DNA of 64,000 bases. It comes from Thozetella sp. PMI_491 (taxonomy: Eukaryota > Ascomycota > Sordariomycetes > Chaetosphaeriales > Chaetosphaeriaceae). The translations under genes were made by a program, and so were the position numbers. The stretch covers positions 620,001 through 684,000 of the forward strand of contig MU270038.1 in assembly GCA_021432635.1 (NCBI GenBank), written 5' to 3'. Numbering within the stretch: position 1 is the stretch's first letter; each line of letters starts with the position of its first letter. Below, one piece after another: positions 25,143 through 37,313 of the stretch. The notes under the pieces are model-generated. The model did not search any database and was not told the origin of the DNA. It was given only the letters and a program-made list of their open reading frames with translations.

Positions 25143-26883
25143 CTCGGCGGCGGAGGGCGGCGGCGACGGCGGGGGGGTCGGGGACGGAGGCGGAGGTCGA
25201 GTCGGAGGTCGAGTCGGAGTGCGAGGATGGACAGACGGCGAGGGAGCAGCGGGATGGAGCAGAAGGCCTAGGGTCCCGGAGACGGACCGGCGCAGGGGCG
25301 AGGTGGACAGGCTGCAGGAGTGGTGCTAACTTCTCGCGGGAGCCATTGATGAAGCGGGATGTGTAGGTGTCGTCAGCGGGTGCGTTCCGGGGGAAGGGAG
25401 GGGCCAATGTATGGATGCCGATCACTCGGGTTGGTCGGGCTGTGGCGGCTGGAATGGAGGAGCTGGATGCGGCAGGCCAAGACTTGGAGCGAAGGCTGAG
25501 CTTGTATTAAGGTTGGTCGTCGCGACGGTTTTGTAAGACGTCTCAGCCACGGGCTTGAGGCTTACCAACGAGCCCGATGCGGGTACGAAAAGGAGGACAC
25601 GGACGGGCTAGTAAGCTCGACACCAAAGCCCCAATAAAGTTGGTTAGTTTCCTCTGGGGGGCTTGCTAGGATTAGGACGGCCGGGGTGTGCTAGATGCTT
25701 AGAGGCTCTAGGATACGGCAGAGAGAGGGTTTCGAGGTATGTCTGTTTCTGGATCTAGGCTCTTTACAGGGGGGTGGATTAGACGCTCGCGCAGTGCAGT
25801 GGGATGGGAAGGGAAGGGAAGGAAGGGGACATGGCGGGTCTCTCCGGGTTCCCCTAAAAGGCGCACGCTGCACGTCTAGAACGCCCCAAGGCCATTGTAG
25901 CTTTAGGTGACTGGGGCTGCTACCTGCTGTACATACATCCGGAGCAAGCTGCAGGGCCCTACAGCTAGTCCGCCTGGCGCGGGGCGGCCCAATGGAGCTG
26001 CTGACTGCTGGCAGGTGCCAGGGTCGGTGTTAAGGCCTGTTTCACAAGTCGCGTGTCACCCCGGGGAATCCACTTCCAGCCAGCGAGTAACAGGGCCACC
26101 CGAGGAAGCGTGGAAGCGTGTACAGTACATACGGAGTACCTAATTACACTCTGTAGGGGACCGTAGAGAGCGCTACCTTAATTAGCGCTCACCCGCTGGA
26201 GCGGCACAGTGCGTAATGTCGTAACCTAGCAAAAGGGTGAGACGCCTTGGCCAAGGTCCTTCCCCCATTCAGGGCCTGCCTAATTACACTATCTCTGCTT
26301 TTGTAGGCATGCCGTATTAAGGCATGGTCAGGTAAGGCAGTTAACTATTTGTAGAGAGATATATATATAGCCATACATCCCGGTTGGGAGCTCTGTCGCA
26401 ACAAAACGTCACACACAGAGCCATGGCGGCTGCTTGCACTGGTCCATGGGTTTGGAAGAGTACCGTGTGGCATTCCGCCTCTGTACCGCGCATGACAGAC
26501 CAGAGACGTGCAGATCCACCCCCCTTCCCGGCAGCTGCAGAAGGTGACATAGGTCACAGAACCTACCACGCGGGAAAATGCTGCTTTGCTTCGCAGCTCA
26601 TTTCATCATGTGATTGAGCCTCACAACCACCTCTCATCGCCCCGGCGCCTAGCGACCACGTATAGAGAAGAGTATCGGGCAGAGCAGAGACGGGTTTCAG
26701 CTGAGGGTTTTACTACTTTGGTCTACTTGGAAATGGGGGGGGGGGCGTCTTGCCTTCCTCGATGGAATGGGGGGCCGGTAGTATGGGATGGGAGGGGGAG
26801 AGGGATCTCTATAAAGGGGCGGTTTAGTGGCCCGGGCTTGCGGCAAGCCTAACCCGGTCTATGCACCGTACGTCGCCTGCCTT
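25143..26883. other. Intergenic, about 1.7 kb
   Basis: Upstream region of tvp38 and 3' flank of the CCCH/Smr gene. It has a run of 11 G at 26735-26745 and an AT-rich patch near 26340-26375 (tatatatatag). No supported gene or RNA seen. Confidence 0.55.
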
Positions 26884-29204
26884 TCACCTCCCCCTGCTTC
26901 CGGCCGGGCCCTTTGGCGGCTCCTTGGAGACAGACGTGTCTCGCACGAGGAGCTTCACCTTGCCCTCACCGATCTCGACTCCCTGGGCTAGGATGTCTAC
27001 CTCCTCCTTGGGCTCGTCTTTCTTAGATCCGGCGCCTTCCCGCGAGAGCGACTTGTCCCAGCTGCGCGAGTCGATGCCGAGGATGCCGCCCATGTTGTTG
27101 CGATCGCCCGGAACCGAGAACTCGCGGTATGCATACCTCCACTCGTTGAGGAAGCTGCGCAGGGCCCGGCCGACCTTGTCCTTGCCGTTCTTGCTATGGT
27201 GGCCCGTGCCCGTAATTGCGTAGATCGGCCGGCTCTCCGTGTTGTTCTCGAGCAGAATCCGCTCCAGGTACTCGACCGCCTCGTCGGGGTGCAGCCCGTG
27301 CAGGTCGACGTATATCTCCACCCCGTTGCCGCTATTCTTGTTGCGCTGCTCGTACAGCTCGCGCGCCGCCTCGCGGTGGGCTTTCCTCATGAGGTCGTTC
27401 TCGCTCTGCCCGCGTAGGCTGAGCGCCTTGGCTGCCCGCGCGTCGTTGCGGTTCCAGGCTTGGGCGGCGCTGTTTGTTGCGTTAGCGATGGCTCGGTCCA
27501 TGTCAAGGCTCTTGCTACATACCTCTGCAGGAACTTGTTCCTAAGGCCGCCGTGCTTGATGGCCTCTTGGCGTGCCTTAAGATATGCCTTGTTGGCTTCC
27601 TCCCCAGTCTCGAGCCAGGGGATGTGCTTCGGGTTCGGAATGGCCTGCGCAGCGGCGCTGTTCTCCCCATTGCGGACATTTGTGGAGCTAACGTTCCTCC
27701 CCATCTTGCGCTCTTGGCGGGATGAGGACGGGCCCGGCGACGGAGACATCTTCACGATGTCGGCCAGCGTGCTCGGGGCGAAGTTCTCTTTGTGGCCGTG
27801 GCCGTGGCCACCTCGCTTGCCGTGGTGCTTCTTGCCCTGCTTGGATGCGGAGCCCAGCGTGGGGAAGGCGTCGGCATCGTCAAGCAGCGGGGCCTGCTGG
27901 CCGCTGTCCTTCTGGTGGCGGCTACCGGGCCGCGACCGTGGCCGATCAGGGTATCCCGATAAGGCCTTGAAACCTGGCGGTGGCGTCAACCCAACCGACG
28001 GATAGTTCCCGGAAGCCGCGAAAATGGAAAGCTGCTCCGGCGTTCCCGGCTGCAGAGCTGGGAAGCTGTTGAGGTCTTGGATGTTTACGTTTGCTTTCTG
28101 GGCCGGTGGCGTGCTCGAACCGTCGATGCTGAGCTTGTTCACCAGGTGGGCGGGGTCGTGCGAGAAGATGCAGGTACTGCCGGCGAGGCAGTTGCCTGCT
28201 ACCCAGTACCTAGGGCCATGGTTAGCATGGAGAAGGATTGCCCGTTGCAGGGGGTGCTGAGAGACTTACTTGCAGATGTGGCTGCTGAGATCGTGACTGA
28301 ATCGGCAGTCGGAACGCAAGCACTGCCCGGTAGAGAGGAAGAATTTGCAAATCACTCCCGACTTCTGCTGGTCGGCGGGTGTCGACGGCCGGCCGTTGGG
28401 GGTCATGGACTTGCCGATAAGGACGCCGCCCTGGGCTTGCGCTTCCTCGGCCTGGGTGGCCGAGGCGATGTTGTCCTGCATCTGGCTCTCCATGATAGCA
28501 GCGACCGTTGCACCGAGGTCGTAGCCGTGCATGGCCAGGGCGGCGTCAATCTCCTCGTCGGTCCGGGCCTGGCCGAGGATCGAGCGCAGCATATCGTAAG
28601 GCGTCATATCGATCTGCTGATTCGACACGAACTCGGGGGCAGCGACGTTCAGGCCGCTCGAAGCCCCGACGGACGAGGTGATGCTCACAGCATCGTCGCT
28701 CACTAGCCAGTCCACGTTGTCCGATTGGTAGTCACCGAATACTTCCTGCGAGGGGGTATCATCGTTGGCGAACTCGTAGGCGTTCAAATTTGGACTGTGC
28801 GGTACAGGGGCGGCGAAGGCGAGCCGCGGAGACGGACGAGGGGAGCCGAATGGCGACGCGGTCGACGACTTGGTGCGGGTAAGGGTCGAGGGAACAAAGC
28901 CCGGCAGGGCTAAGGGACTGACGCCGAGGCGCGGCGAGCCCGAGAGGGGGGTCCCTGCACTGCGCCAGGAGGCCGGCGACGGGCGCCGCAGGATGGTCTG
29001 CCGGATCGGCGGTGGGGAGGTCGCGCTCCCGCCTCCATCGCGGTATCTCCACAGGGCATCGAGTATTGCATTCTCCAGAGCCTGGCCCGTGAGGCTAGTC
29101 TTCTCCTTCAGTAGCTCCTCGAGCTTGTCTGTCTTCTCCTCGTCCTCAAGGCTCGAGTCCTGCAGGACGGGGAGGCATATGTCGTATGTCTCGTCTGAAA
29201 CCAT
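26884..29204 (-). CDS. CCCH zinc-finger protein with DUF1771 and C-terminal Smr domain
   Basis: Exons 29204-28270, 28209-27523 and 27469-26884, 735 residues. The N-terminal 55 residues form a helical acidic domain, followed by a Ser/Pro-rich linker. Residues about 220-245 look like a CUE/UBA-type helix pair (DEEIDAALAMHGYDLGATVA). Two CCCH fingers follow, CX8CX4CX3H about 288-306 and CX7CX5CX3H just after, the second completed by the first splice join. After a His/Gly-rich stretch come DUF1771 (SAAQAWNRNDARAAKALS) and an Smr domain with VDLHG (Asp about 596, His 598) and GTGHHSKNG. Smr domains of this DxH type are RNA endonucleases in Cue2/NONU-1/N4BP2 proteins of no-go decay, so a role in mRNA surveillance is plausible but inferred. 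Introns are 60 and 53 nt. Confidence 0.88.
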
Positions 29205-31474
29205 GGTCGTGAGCGCGAGGGAGGAACCGGACGGGGGGCGAAGGGTCTCCGAAAGTTACGCTGTACCTTCGAGAACTCGTGAGGGGTGTCGGTGTATTAC
29301 GGGGGGTTCGCTATGTATAGAGTATAAAGGCTAAGGAATCAGAAAAAGAAGCGAAGCCTGGCCGTGCTCGGCCTTTGCTTGCGTGGGTGCTTGCTTGCTG
29401 TGGCTAGCGCTAGGATCGGTGGGGAGAGGAGGGGGGCAGCGGCAGTTTCGCTGGCTGAGGGCGTGGGCAGAATGGCTGTGAGCTGTATTTGGGAACTCGC
29501 TGGGGTTGGCTGGAATGCGGAAAGGCTGTTGACGACGACAAGCGGAGATAATGGGTATGGGCCGGACGCGGCTCTCCTCGACGGTGGGCGAGGCGGAATA
29601 ATCAAGCTTGGGCGGACAAGCAGCACGGGCGGAGCATTCGGCAGTCCCCTAGTGGCATGTTGTCATCTTTCGCTTTGGTATCGGCATGATCTAAGTAATC
29701 CAGGTGGGCGGTGGCGGGCGGTGCGAGGCAGACGAGAGACACGGGGCAGGTGAGATAACCGGGCAAATGGTACGGATGCACGGAGAAGGTGCGGTGCTCG
29801 CGAGGACAAAAAAAGAGACTATTATTAAAGAGGAGAAGGGGGGTGGTTGCGTGGAAGTGCGAGGTGGTGCTTGTGCGACACAAGGGCAAGGCGGCAATCG
29901 GCAGGCGAAGAGGGAAGGGGAGGAAAAGGAAAACACACAAGCAAGAGGCAGGAGGAGTGGGAAGGAACACGGGCAGCTGGAGACGACGTTGGCTGGCGGC
30001 CGTTGGTTTGTTGTCGGCTCGCAGGCTAAGGTGGGCAGGCAGGAAGGCAGACGAGGCGAGCTGGGGGAGGGAGCGTCTTCAGCTGCCGTGGGCGGTCGTG
30101 GTGGTGAGCAAGCAACTGATTGCGGCTGGAAGTCGAGACGCACCGGGCGGGAATGGAGGGTGGGTTATGGGGTGGAGGAGCACTCCGTAGGAAGAGGGCC
30201 CCCCTAAAAGTGATTCGGACGGCCGTGCCAATGTGGGGTCGACGTCTGCCCAGGACCACTCTCAGCGCTGATCTTAGAATGTTGGGACCGCCTGTCGGCT
30301 GCTGCTGGGTGATGTGACGAAGAAGCATGTACTGCACAGCAGCCGATGTAAGGTCCCAGGAACAAACTTGCCGGTCGTAGGTCCCCAGAATAGAAGCAGC
30401 GCCGCAGAATAGAACGAGAAGGAGGGAAAATGGAATTTCCTCGCTGATCCTGCAGCCAGTCGTGGCCAGTCGTGGGGACGTTTATAGATGATTTATTATT
30501 TCTTTCTTTCTCTCTTCCGCAATCGAGACTTTCTTCCATGGTCGTCTCTTGTACTGTCTGTCTTTCGGCCCCTCCTTCCACGTCTCAGTCAGCCCCCCTC
30601 CCTCCTCGTCTCCCAAAAGCGAGACCTAGAATCTTGGCCATGCGACGCAAGGCGCCAAGCTCGTGCCTCGCAAGAGGGCTGGAATCGACCTGGGCGATCA
30701 CAGATCCCTCACATCTTGTAGCGTCGCCACCGGGATACACTCGGCGAAGAAGCCCGAGAGGGCTCGACAGGCGTAGAACATCCACGCGTCCCACGAACCC
30801 ACCTATCCACTAGAGAGCAGGTCAAAGCTCCTAGCGCTACCGCAGCTCTTACGATTAACCTACATAGCACAATACAGCTCCTGTTTGCTAGCGCGGGAAT
30901 TAAAAAGTGAAAAGGTCGCTGTGTCGAATTTACTATTATAGGCTATACGAAAAGATGCAGAGAACTTACACGGCCAGCAGCGAGCCAAATGGGCTACTCA
31001 CTGGCTTTCAAGCCCTCAATTACGGCTGGTGGCTGGCCTCTGTCCCGTACCAACCTAGCTACATTAACAAACATGTTGTATGGCACCTGTGGAAATGGCA
31101 CTAGAGTAGCTTAAGGAGGTAGGTATATTTGGGGGTCGCGGGGCGCCCCGTTAATGGCGTTCAGTGATGAAGCTGGGCCTTGACTTGGTGCATCTGGCTG
31201 CGTCGCGCTGGCGAAAGGTACTCGCAAAGCTCAAATGGCTCCTCTAGCACGTCCTACATCCTACAGTGCCAATCTAGAACGGCCCCCGTCTAAAGCTCTA
31301 GAATCTCGGCCGGTACATATCACGCTATTATTGCTCTTTCTGGTCTGTTCACACGTGAGCTCGGAGAGACATAGGGAGAGACATCGGACGGGCTAGACCA
31401 AGCAGAAAAGGCCGGCCGGGCCGCCCGACATCTTCAACTCCTGGTGAATTGAAGGACGCCTCTGAGAAAGAGTC
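29205..31474. other. Intergenic, about 2.3 kb
   Basis: Upstream of the CCCH/Smr gene and downstream of the F-box/JmjC gene. On the coding strand of the former it is pyrimidine-rich around 29340-30100, as in many fungal promoters and leaders. Around 30830-31130 it is more AT-rich. Open frames are short and unsupported. No tRNA or repeat element recognised. Confidence 0.55.
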
Positions 31475-33104
31475 TCAAGGAATCTCGATCTCGTCACCGT
31501 CACCGAATCCAAATCCGAAGCTGAACCCCGCGCTCTTCTTCTGGGGCTGCTCATCCTCGTCGGCGCTCCCCACGGCAAGATCCCACAGCCGCTTCTTGTG
31601 GCCGCGCCCTCGCTTGAGCTCGCTCAACGCTTGCTCTAGCAGATCTGGATAGTGTTCGCTCAGTCGCTCGACAAACAGTCCGTATGGATCGGAAATATCC
31701 CTCCTGAAACCGGTCACCTGCTCGGGCTTCTCCTTTAGGAACGCAAGGGCGTCTGCGAGGTGTGCCTCAGGGACAAAGTTCTGCGTGAGGGCAATGCCGC
31801 TCTCCAAGTTCACCACCAGGTGCCACCACCCACTGGGAACATGGAGGATCTCGCCAGCCCGGCAGATGCCCTCGATGCACGCCGGCAGCTGCCGAGCCTC
31901 CTCGTGGAACTCCAGCAGCCACTCCGCGATGCTGAGAGGGCTAGTAACCTCGCTGTTGTCCTGGGAGACATAGACCCCGGGTACGGCGACCGACGGAGGG
32001 AACATGATCCAGTATTTGGCGCCTTGGATCACCGCGTTCCATGCGCTGGTGGCATTGGGATCCTTGTGGAAGGTTGAGCCGCTGCGCTCCGGCCCTATAA
32101 TAAGCCACCGATGTGCAGGCCGCTCGGGTCCGAGCAGCTCGAACAGGTCGGGCCCGAAGCAGCGGGGCTTCCAGTACGCTGCGCCCTCGTCCTCGCTGAC
32201 CTGAATGCTCATCTTTTCAGCAAATTTCTTGTCGAACAGGTAGACTGGGCTCTCATCGTGGCTGTTGAACATGTACTGTGAGTAGGTTGAGAACGTCCAG
32301 TCGACCGCCTCGGCGCGAAACTCCACGTCGGCGTATTGCTTCAGCAGGCTGTCGAGATTCCATGTCTGGCAAACCGGCCACGGCTGGACGGCTTTGGTGA
32401 GAATGAAGGGTTTGTTACTCCATTTGGTAGCAAACTCGTCGCATGACATGTCCTCCATGCGGCTGATCTGGTTGCCCCGTGGGATGTGCGCGACGAAGCG
32501 TTCCATGGGAACATGAGAGCAGACGAAGGGCCGGTGCAGCACGTCCGAGAAGACATTATTGCATTCGATCCTGATCTGCTTGTCTTTGGAGAGACCGAGA
32601 AGCGTTGATCTCCACGTACCGAGCCATGCAAACTCATGAGCCTGCCCAAAAGGGGACCTAGTCCCTCGTCAGCATGCGTCAAGGTACCATCGAGAGGTTC
32701 AGGGCCCAGGGACTTCGATCTAAGTCTGGACTGTGATCGATAGTCCGTAGAAGCAAGAAGTGGACAGCGGCTTACTCGAGAAAGAGGGCTTTCCATAGCT
32801 CCTCGGAGACGGAGTGGGCGTACAGAAATCTGCATGTATATCCCAGGACCCGCAATGAGCGCTGGTCGAGGAACTCCAGGAGCTGCGAGAGCAGTTCATC
32901 GGGCAATGCCTGGAAACTCCCGATATGATGCCTCGCATTCGGCCCATCAACTAGGTACTGATTCCCGAGGGGTTTAATCCCGAGAGGGTGTGAGGGAATC
33001 GATGAGTCACTGCTGAAGGGGATCGTGTCACTAGTATGACTCCCAGCTCTCGAGGAGGAGCTGGGGTTATGCCCATTTAGGGGAACATCATTTAAAAGTA
33101 CCAT
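31475..33104 (-). CDS. F-box and JmjC-domain protein (JMJD6/PSR-like oxygenase)
   Basis: Exons 33104-32776 and 32657-31475, 503 residues, with a 118-nt intron. Residues about 65-110 are an F-box (LPDELLSQLLEFLDQRSLRV). The splice join brings in FAWLGTWRSTLL, then a cupin/JmjC domain. Fe(II) ligands are visible: His 307 and Asp 309 in FHKDPNATSAWN, and a later His about 389 in VPSGWWH. The Lys in KYWIMFPP probably binds 2-oxoglutarate. A Lys/Arg-rich segment and a Phe/Gly-rich acidic tail follow. The combination suggests a 2-oxoglutarate-dependent hydroxylase or demethylase linked through Skp1 to an SCF complex. The substrate is unknown. Confidence 0.88.
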
Positions 33105-34706
33105 GACTGGTATCTGATTGTCACCAGAGGCATAATGCCACTAGAGCCGGGGGATTGCTGCTTAAGATATGGATGTCGAGGAAGAGCCAGCGCTCCAGCA
33201 GATGGATGGTTCGAGGATTTTTTGCTGTGGACCCACTTGATGGCAAATGTGGGCAGTCAGGTACCTACCTCTCTACCTTAGCTCCCTCTGTCCCTATGTG
33301 TGTGTAAGATAGGGCAAACGTCCCTATGTGTAATACCTTGACCCAGCTCCGATACACGAGAGCTCTTGGGAACCACGAACACAAGCGAAGTAGGTTTGTA
33401 TTAAAAATATTGCGATGGAAATACATCTGTGTTTGAACCCTGTTTGCTCACGATATCGAATTTGACTCTGAAATGCGATTCCTCTTTCCCCTCCGTGCCA
33501 CTACCCCACCTTGGTAGATCAGGGGCGTGCACAGAAGTAAACAAAAAGCAGCAGGAGGCGGAACCTCCCACGGATGAAGCCCCAGCAATGGAGAAAGAGT
33601 CACATTAGCCGCAAAGCCGCTAAGGCAAGGATCTGGTACTACTGTGCGCTAGTGATATGAATTGACATTCCTGGTGTTCTCTCTCTCGCTGAAGAAGCAA
33701 GATGACATGCGTCTGGCCGCCGAAGGGATGTCCAAATGCAGTGGGATGTGGCAAAAGATACCTGTATGAAGTCCTGGGGGGCTGTGCCACTCGCTTCACT
33801 AACTTTGCTGGCGCTGAAAGAATGGCCTTATTCGCTGGAGATGATGTCAACCTAGTAGATAGAAGAGGAAAAACCTGTAACAATAGGGGAAAGAGACAGC
33901 TGCTCCTTGACTGCGAATGGGGGCTCAAGCGTGCCAAGGCTTCTATTCAACCACAGGCAGAGGGGCCAGAGAGAGAAAGTGAGAGAGCTCGCTCGGCAAG
34001 AGCCGGAGGAAGGGTAGATGCATGCGCCGAGGCAGATGTTCTAGGGGCTTTACGGCCTGTTCCCTTCGTCCTCGTTCCAGAATGCAGAATGCAGACTCGA
34101 GTTGCACGAAATAAATTTAGCTGAGGGCTAAAATATACCCGTAGTTTGACACGGGGCACAGGGCACACTTTCAAGAAGCGTAAGGTAAGACACATGGGAC
34201 AGGGTGGTCTTCCACCAGCAAAGAGGCGGCTTCTAGAAGACAAGAGGCGAGATCCCATCTATTGCCGCCTTGTACAGTACGAATGCAGCCTGTCTTTCCG
34301 AGAACGCATGGCCATGGAATCCAAGAACTGGTGGCCATTGTTAGCCACCAAGTCGGCTCCCATCCCACACTGTATGTAGTGTAGTGGGGCTGGCGGCGAC
34401 TGGCCCGTGCGCTGCGGCGAAATAGAGAAGAAAAAAAAAATTGAGACGGTTTCCTCTCTCCTCCATTCACCACAGAACAACCAAGATCACAACCATCAAA
34501 ACCTCTTTCTAGATCCCAAGTGTTCTCGGTAGTATACTGAGAACTTTCGGATCTATTCACTTCAGTCTTTAATTTCTTTGTCTGCGCATCTCGTTTGAGA
34601 CGCAGATATCCTTTGCTCGCAACCTATCACCCCGCCAGCACCGCCTTTTTTTTCTCGATTTCAAGCCGGGCTTGGATCGAGAACCCCTCAATAACCAACC
34701 GCAATC
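33105..34706. other. Divergent promoter region of the JmjC and eIF4A genes
   Basis: Holds two promoters. The last 150 bp before the eIF4A start are pyrimidine-rich (ctttaatttctttgtctg and a T run near 34646-34653), typical of strongly expressed fungal genes. A 12-bp sequence gtccctatgtgt occurs twice, at 33290-33301 and 33320-33331. A 140-codon plus-strand frame (33702-34124) has no recognisable domain and is not called. Confidence 0.55.
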
Positions 34707-36351
34707 ATGGCTACCGATAAGGGACTCGAGGATGTGCCCGAGAGTGAGTAGCTTCCTGTCGCCCTGCTTTTACTCCCTGCCCTCTGCCGCCGCTGTGATT
34801 GCGATGCGATGCGACTTGAATGCGCCGCCGATCGGTGAAGGCGCCCGCGCTCCACCGTAGATGGCTCCTGCCTTGATCCGTTGCCCCTCACCACAGTCGC
34901 CCATGTCGAGCGCCTTTTGTTTCCACAGCATGCAGCTAACCATGGTACCAACGCAGGCCAGATCGAGTCCAACTACGATGAGACCGTTGACTCCTTCGAT
35001 GAGATGAACCTCAAGTCGGAGCTCCTTCGAGGTAGGAACTTGGCGCAATGCGGCCAACAGCCATAAATATGGATCAGGCTAACCCGGTCAAAGGCATCTA
35101 TGCCTACGGTTTCGAGCGCCCCTCTGCTATCCAGATGCGCGCCATCATGCCGGTCATTAAGGGTAAGTAGCCGAGACGGTATCCTCTAGCCTGGCGGCGC
35201 TTTCGCGAACTTGTGATTGATTTTTTTTAGGCCACGATGTCATTGCCCAGGCTCAGTCCGGAACTGGCAAGACTGCCACCTTCTCGATCTCCACTCTGCA
35301 GAAGATCGACCAGAACGTGAAGCAGTGCCAGGCTCTGATCCTCGCCCCGACCCGTGAGCTGGCTCAGCAGATCCAGAAGGTCGTTGTCGCCATTGGCGAC
35401 TTCATGAACATTGAGTGCCACGCCTGCATCGGCGGCACCAGCGTCCGTGATGACATGAAGGCCCTGCAGGACGGCCCCCAGGTGGTCGTCGGCACTCCTG
35501 GCCGTGTCCAGGACATGATTCAGCGCCGCTTCCTCAAGACCGACGCCATGAAGATGTTTGTCCTTGACGAGGCCGACGAAATGCTTTCGGTGAGTGATCA
35601 GCCCGCGCTTGCCCTGGATGGAGGCGCAAAAGATGGGCCTCCCTCCGCGGGTTAGCGATGGACCGGCAAGCAGGCAGCTAGCTAACAATCTCTGCAGCGT
35701 GGTTTCACCGAGCAGATCTACGACATCTTCCAGCTCCTGCCGCAGTCCACCCAGGTGGTTCTGCTCTCGGCCACCATGCCGCAGGACGTGCTCGAGGTCA
35801 CCACCAAGTTCATGCGCGACCCTGTCCGTATCCTGGTCAAGAAGGACGAGCTTACCCTGGAGGGTATCAAGCAGTTCTACATCGCTGTTGAGAAGGAGGA
35901 GTGGAAGCTGGATACCCTCTCTGACCTTTACGAGACGGTCACCATCACCCAGGCCGTCATTTTCTGCAACACGCGCAGAAAGGTTGACTGGCTCACCGAC
36001 AAGCTGACTGCCCGTGACTTTACTGTCTCGGCCATGCACGGTGACATGGACCAGGCCCAGCGTGACCTGATCATGAAGGAGTTCCGGTCCGGCTCGTCGC
36101 GTGTGCTGATCGCTACCGACCTCCTCGCCCGTGGTATCGATGTGCAGCAGGTCTCTCTCGTCATCAACTACGATCTTCCCGCTAACCGCGAGAACTACAT
36201 CCACCGCATCGGTCGTGGCGGTCGTTTCGGCCGAAAGGGTGTTGCGATCAACTTTGTGACCGCCGAGGACGTGCGTATGATGCGCGAAATCGAGCAGTTC
36301 TACAGCACGCAGATCGAGGAGATGCCCATGAACGTTGCCGACCTCATCTAA
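34707..36351 (+). CDS. tif1: Translation initiation factor eIF4A (DEAD-box RNA helicase)
   Basis: Five exons: 34707-34743, 34957-35031, 35094-35162, 35231-35589 and 35698-36351, 397 residues, the standard eIF4A length. Motifs in order: Q-motif region GFERPSAIQ, motif I AQSGTGKT, Ia PTRELAQQ, Ib [49 protein letters not shown], ending in the usual DLI. It is the ATP-dependent helicase of the eIF4F cap-binding complex in the cytoplasm, unwinding mRNA leaders for ribosome scanning. The first intron (213 nt) is the longest in the gene, a common pattern in highly expressed fungal genes. Codon use is strongly biased. Confidence 0.98.
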
Positions 36352-37313
36352 GGCTCTGCACAACGGCCGGACCTGATTTCACTCCTTTTCTCTCAGTACT
36401 CATCCGCACGACGTCATATCCGAATTTCATCACGAGCAGGGCATCTTGTTGGAAGGTCTTCTGATAGAGGGAGAGCAGCTGCCGGCGCCGGAATCCGGGG
36501 GAGTGCAGCATCTGAGGCGTGTCTCGGAACAAAAGTGCCTGGCTTTTTTCGCAACAAGGGGATCTGATTTTTTTTGCTCTTGCACTCTGCACCTTTAATC
36601 GCTGGAGGGTGCACGGTGCTTTCACGGAGGAAAGGCCGAATCTCGGCCTGCTTTCCTCGCCTTTTTCTTAATCGTCTGTAACCAGGATGCTTTCCTTAGT
36701 TAGCATTAGGTCTCAGAAACGCGGATTAGACGAAAATCCCTATCCTGACTTTTATCATTTGTGCTGCCTGTCTTGCTTGGTGCGGAAAGTATGCCTTTCA
36801 CGGCCCGACTGGACGTCCCATGGGGCAGATCGGGTTGCTCCGACCCGCCCAGTGTAAACCCCCAGTTCCATAGAGTAACATAGCAGCATTTGCCTTTCGG
36901 CATGTCCCTAGCATGCAGCTCCCAAACTCCCGGATCCTGGATGCTTGCAGCTCTCCCTTGGCAAGCTTGGATGGGATGGAGCCTGAGCATGAGCATGGGC
37001 ATGGGCATGAGCATGAGCAGGAGGAGGAGTAGCCGCAGCCCGCCCACCAGCAGCTGCCGGCCCACGGTGCTTGGCCGTGGTGCCTGCCCCTGCCGCTGGC
37101 CCACTAGCCCCCTGCGTCGTCGGCTCCGTAGAAACCCACACGAGGCTGGGCGCGGCACGGCTTTCCCCAAGCCGCATTTCTTGACCCTGGCTGGCTTGTC
37201 TGTGTCGTCAAGGCTACCTCCTTCGACCTGAAATCTTTTTTGGGGCTACCCGACTTCAACCCTCCCGCACCAGTTTACAGTCGCCAGCTCCGATTCTTTG
37301 TTCCCGAGACAAG
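36352..37313. other. Intergenic between eIF4A and Yra1
   Basis: Contains the eIF4A 3' untranslated region and the Yra1 promoter. A hexamer tract lies at 36984-37020. No coding frame supported. Confidence 0.6.
36984..37020. repeat. Hexanucleotide repeat (gagcat/gggcat)
   Basis: About six tandem copies of a 6-bp unit alternating gagcat and gggcat, in the region upstream of the Yra1 gene. It produces Met/His/Gly-rich pseudo-peptides in overlapping frames but no gene. Confidence 0.85.

Noticed and set aside
24499-25425. Long frames on both strands over the tvp38 first exon (308 and 256 codons)
   Set aside because: The third frame has membrane helices and family motifs of Tvp38. The others are Arg/Pro- or Glu/Gly-rich shadows.
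33420-33450. B-box-like ggttcaaac on the minus strand, checked as tRNA
   Set aside because: The flanks do not pair into a T-arm and no A box or acceptor stem lies at the right distance.
33702-34124. Plus-strand frame of 140 codons in the JmjC/eIF4A promoter region
   Set aside because: No recognisable domain and Arg/Glu-rich random-looking second half; not enough to call a gene.
35227-36363. Antisense open frame of 378 codons across the eIF4A exons
   Set aside because: It mirrors eIF4A exactly. Strong third-position GC in highly expressed fungal genes keeps the opposite strand open. No independent motif or splice logic.
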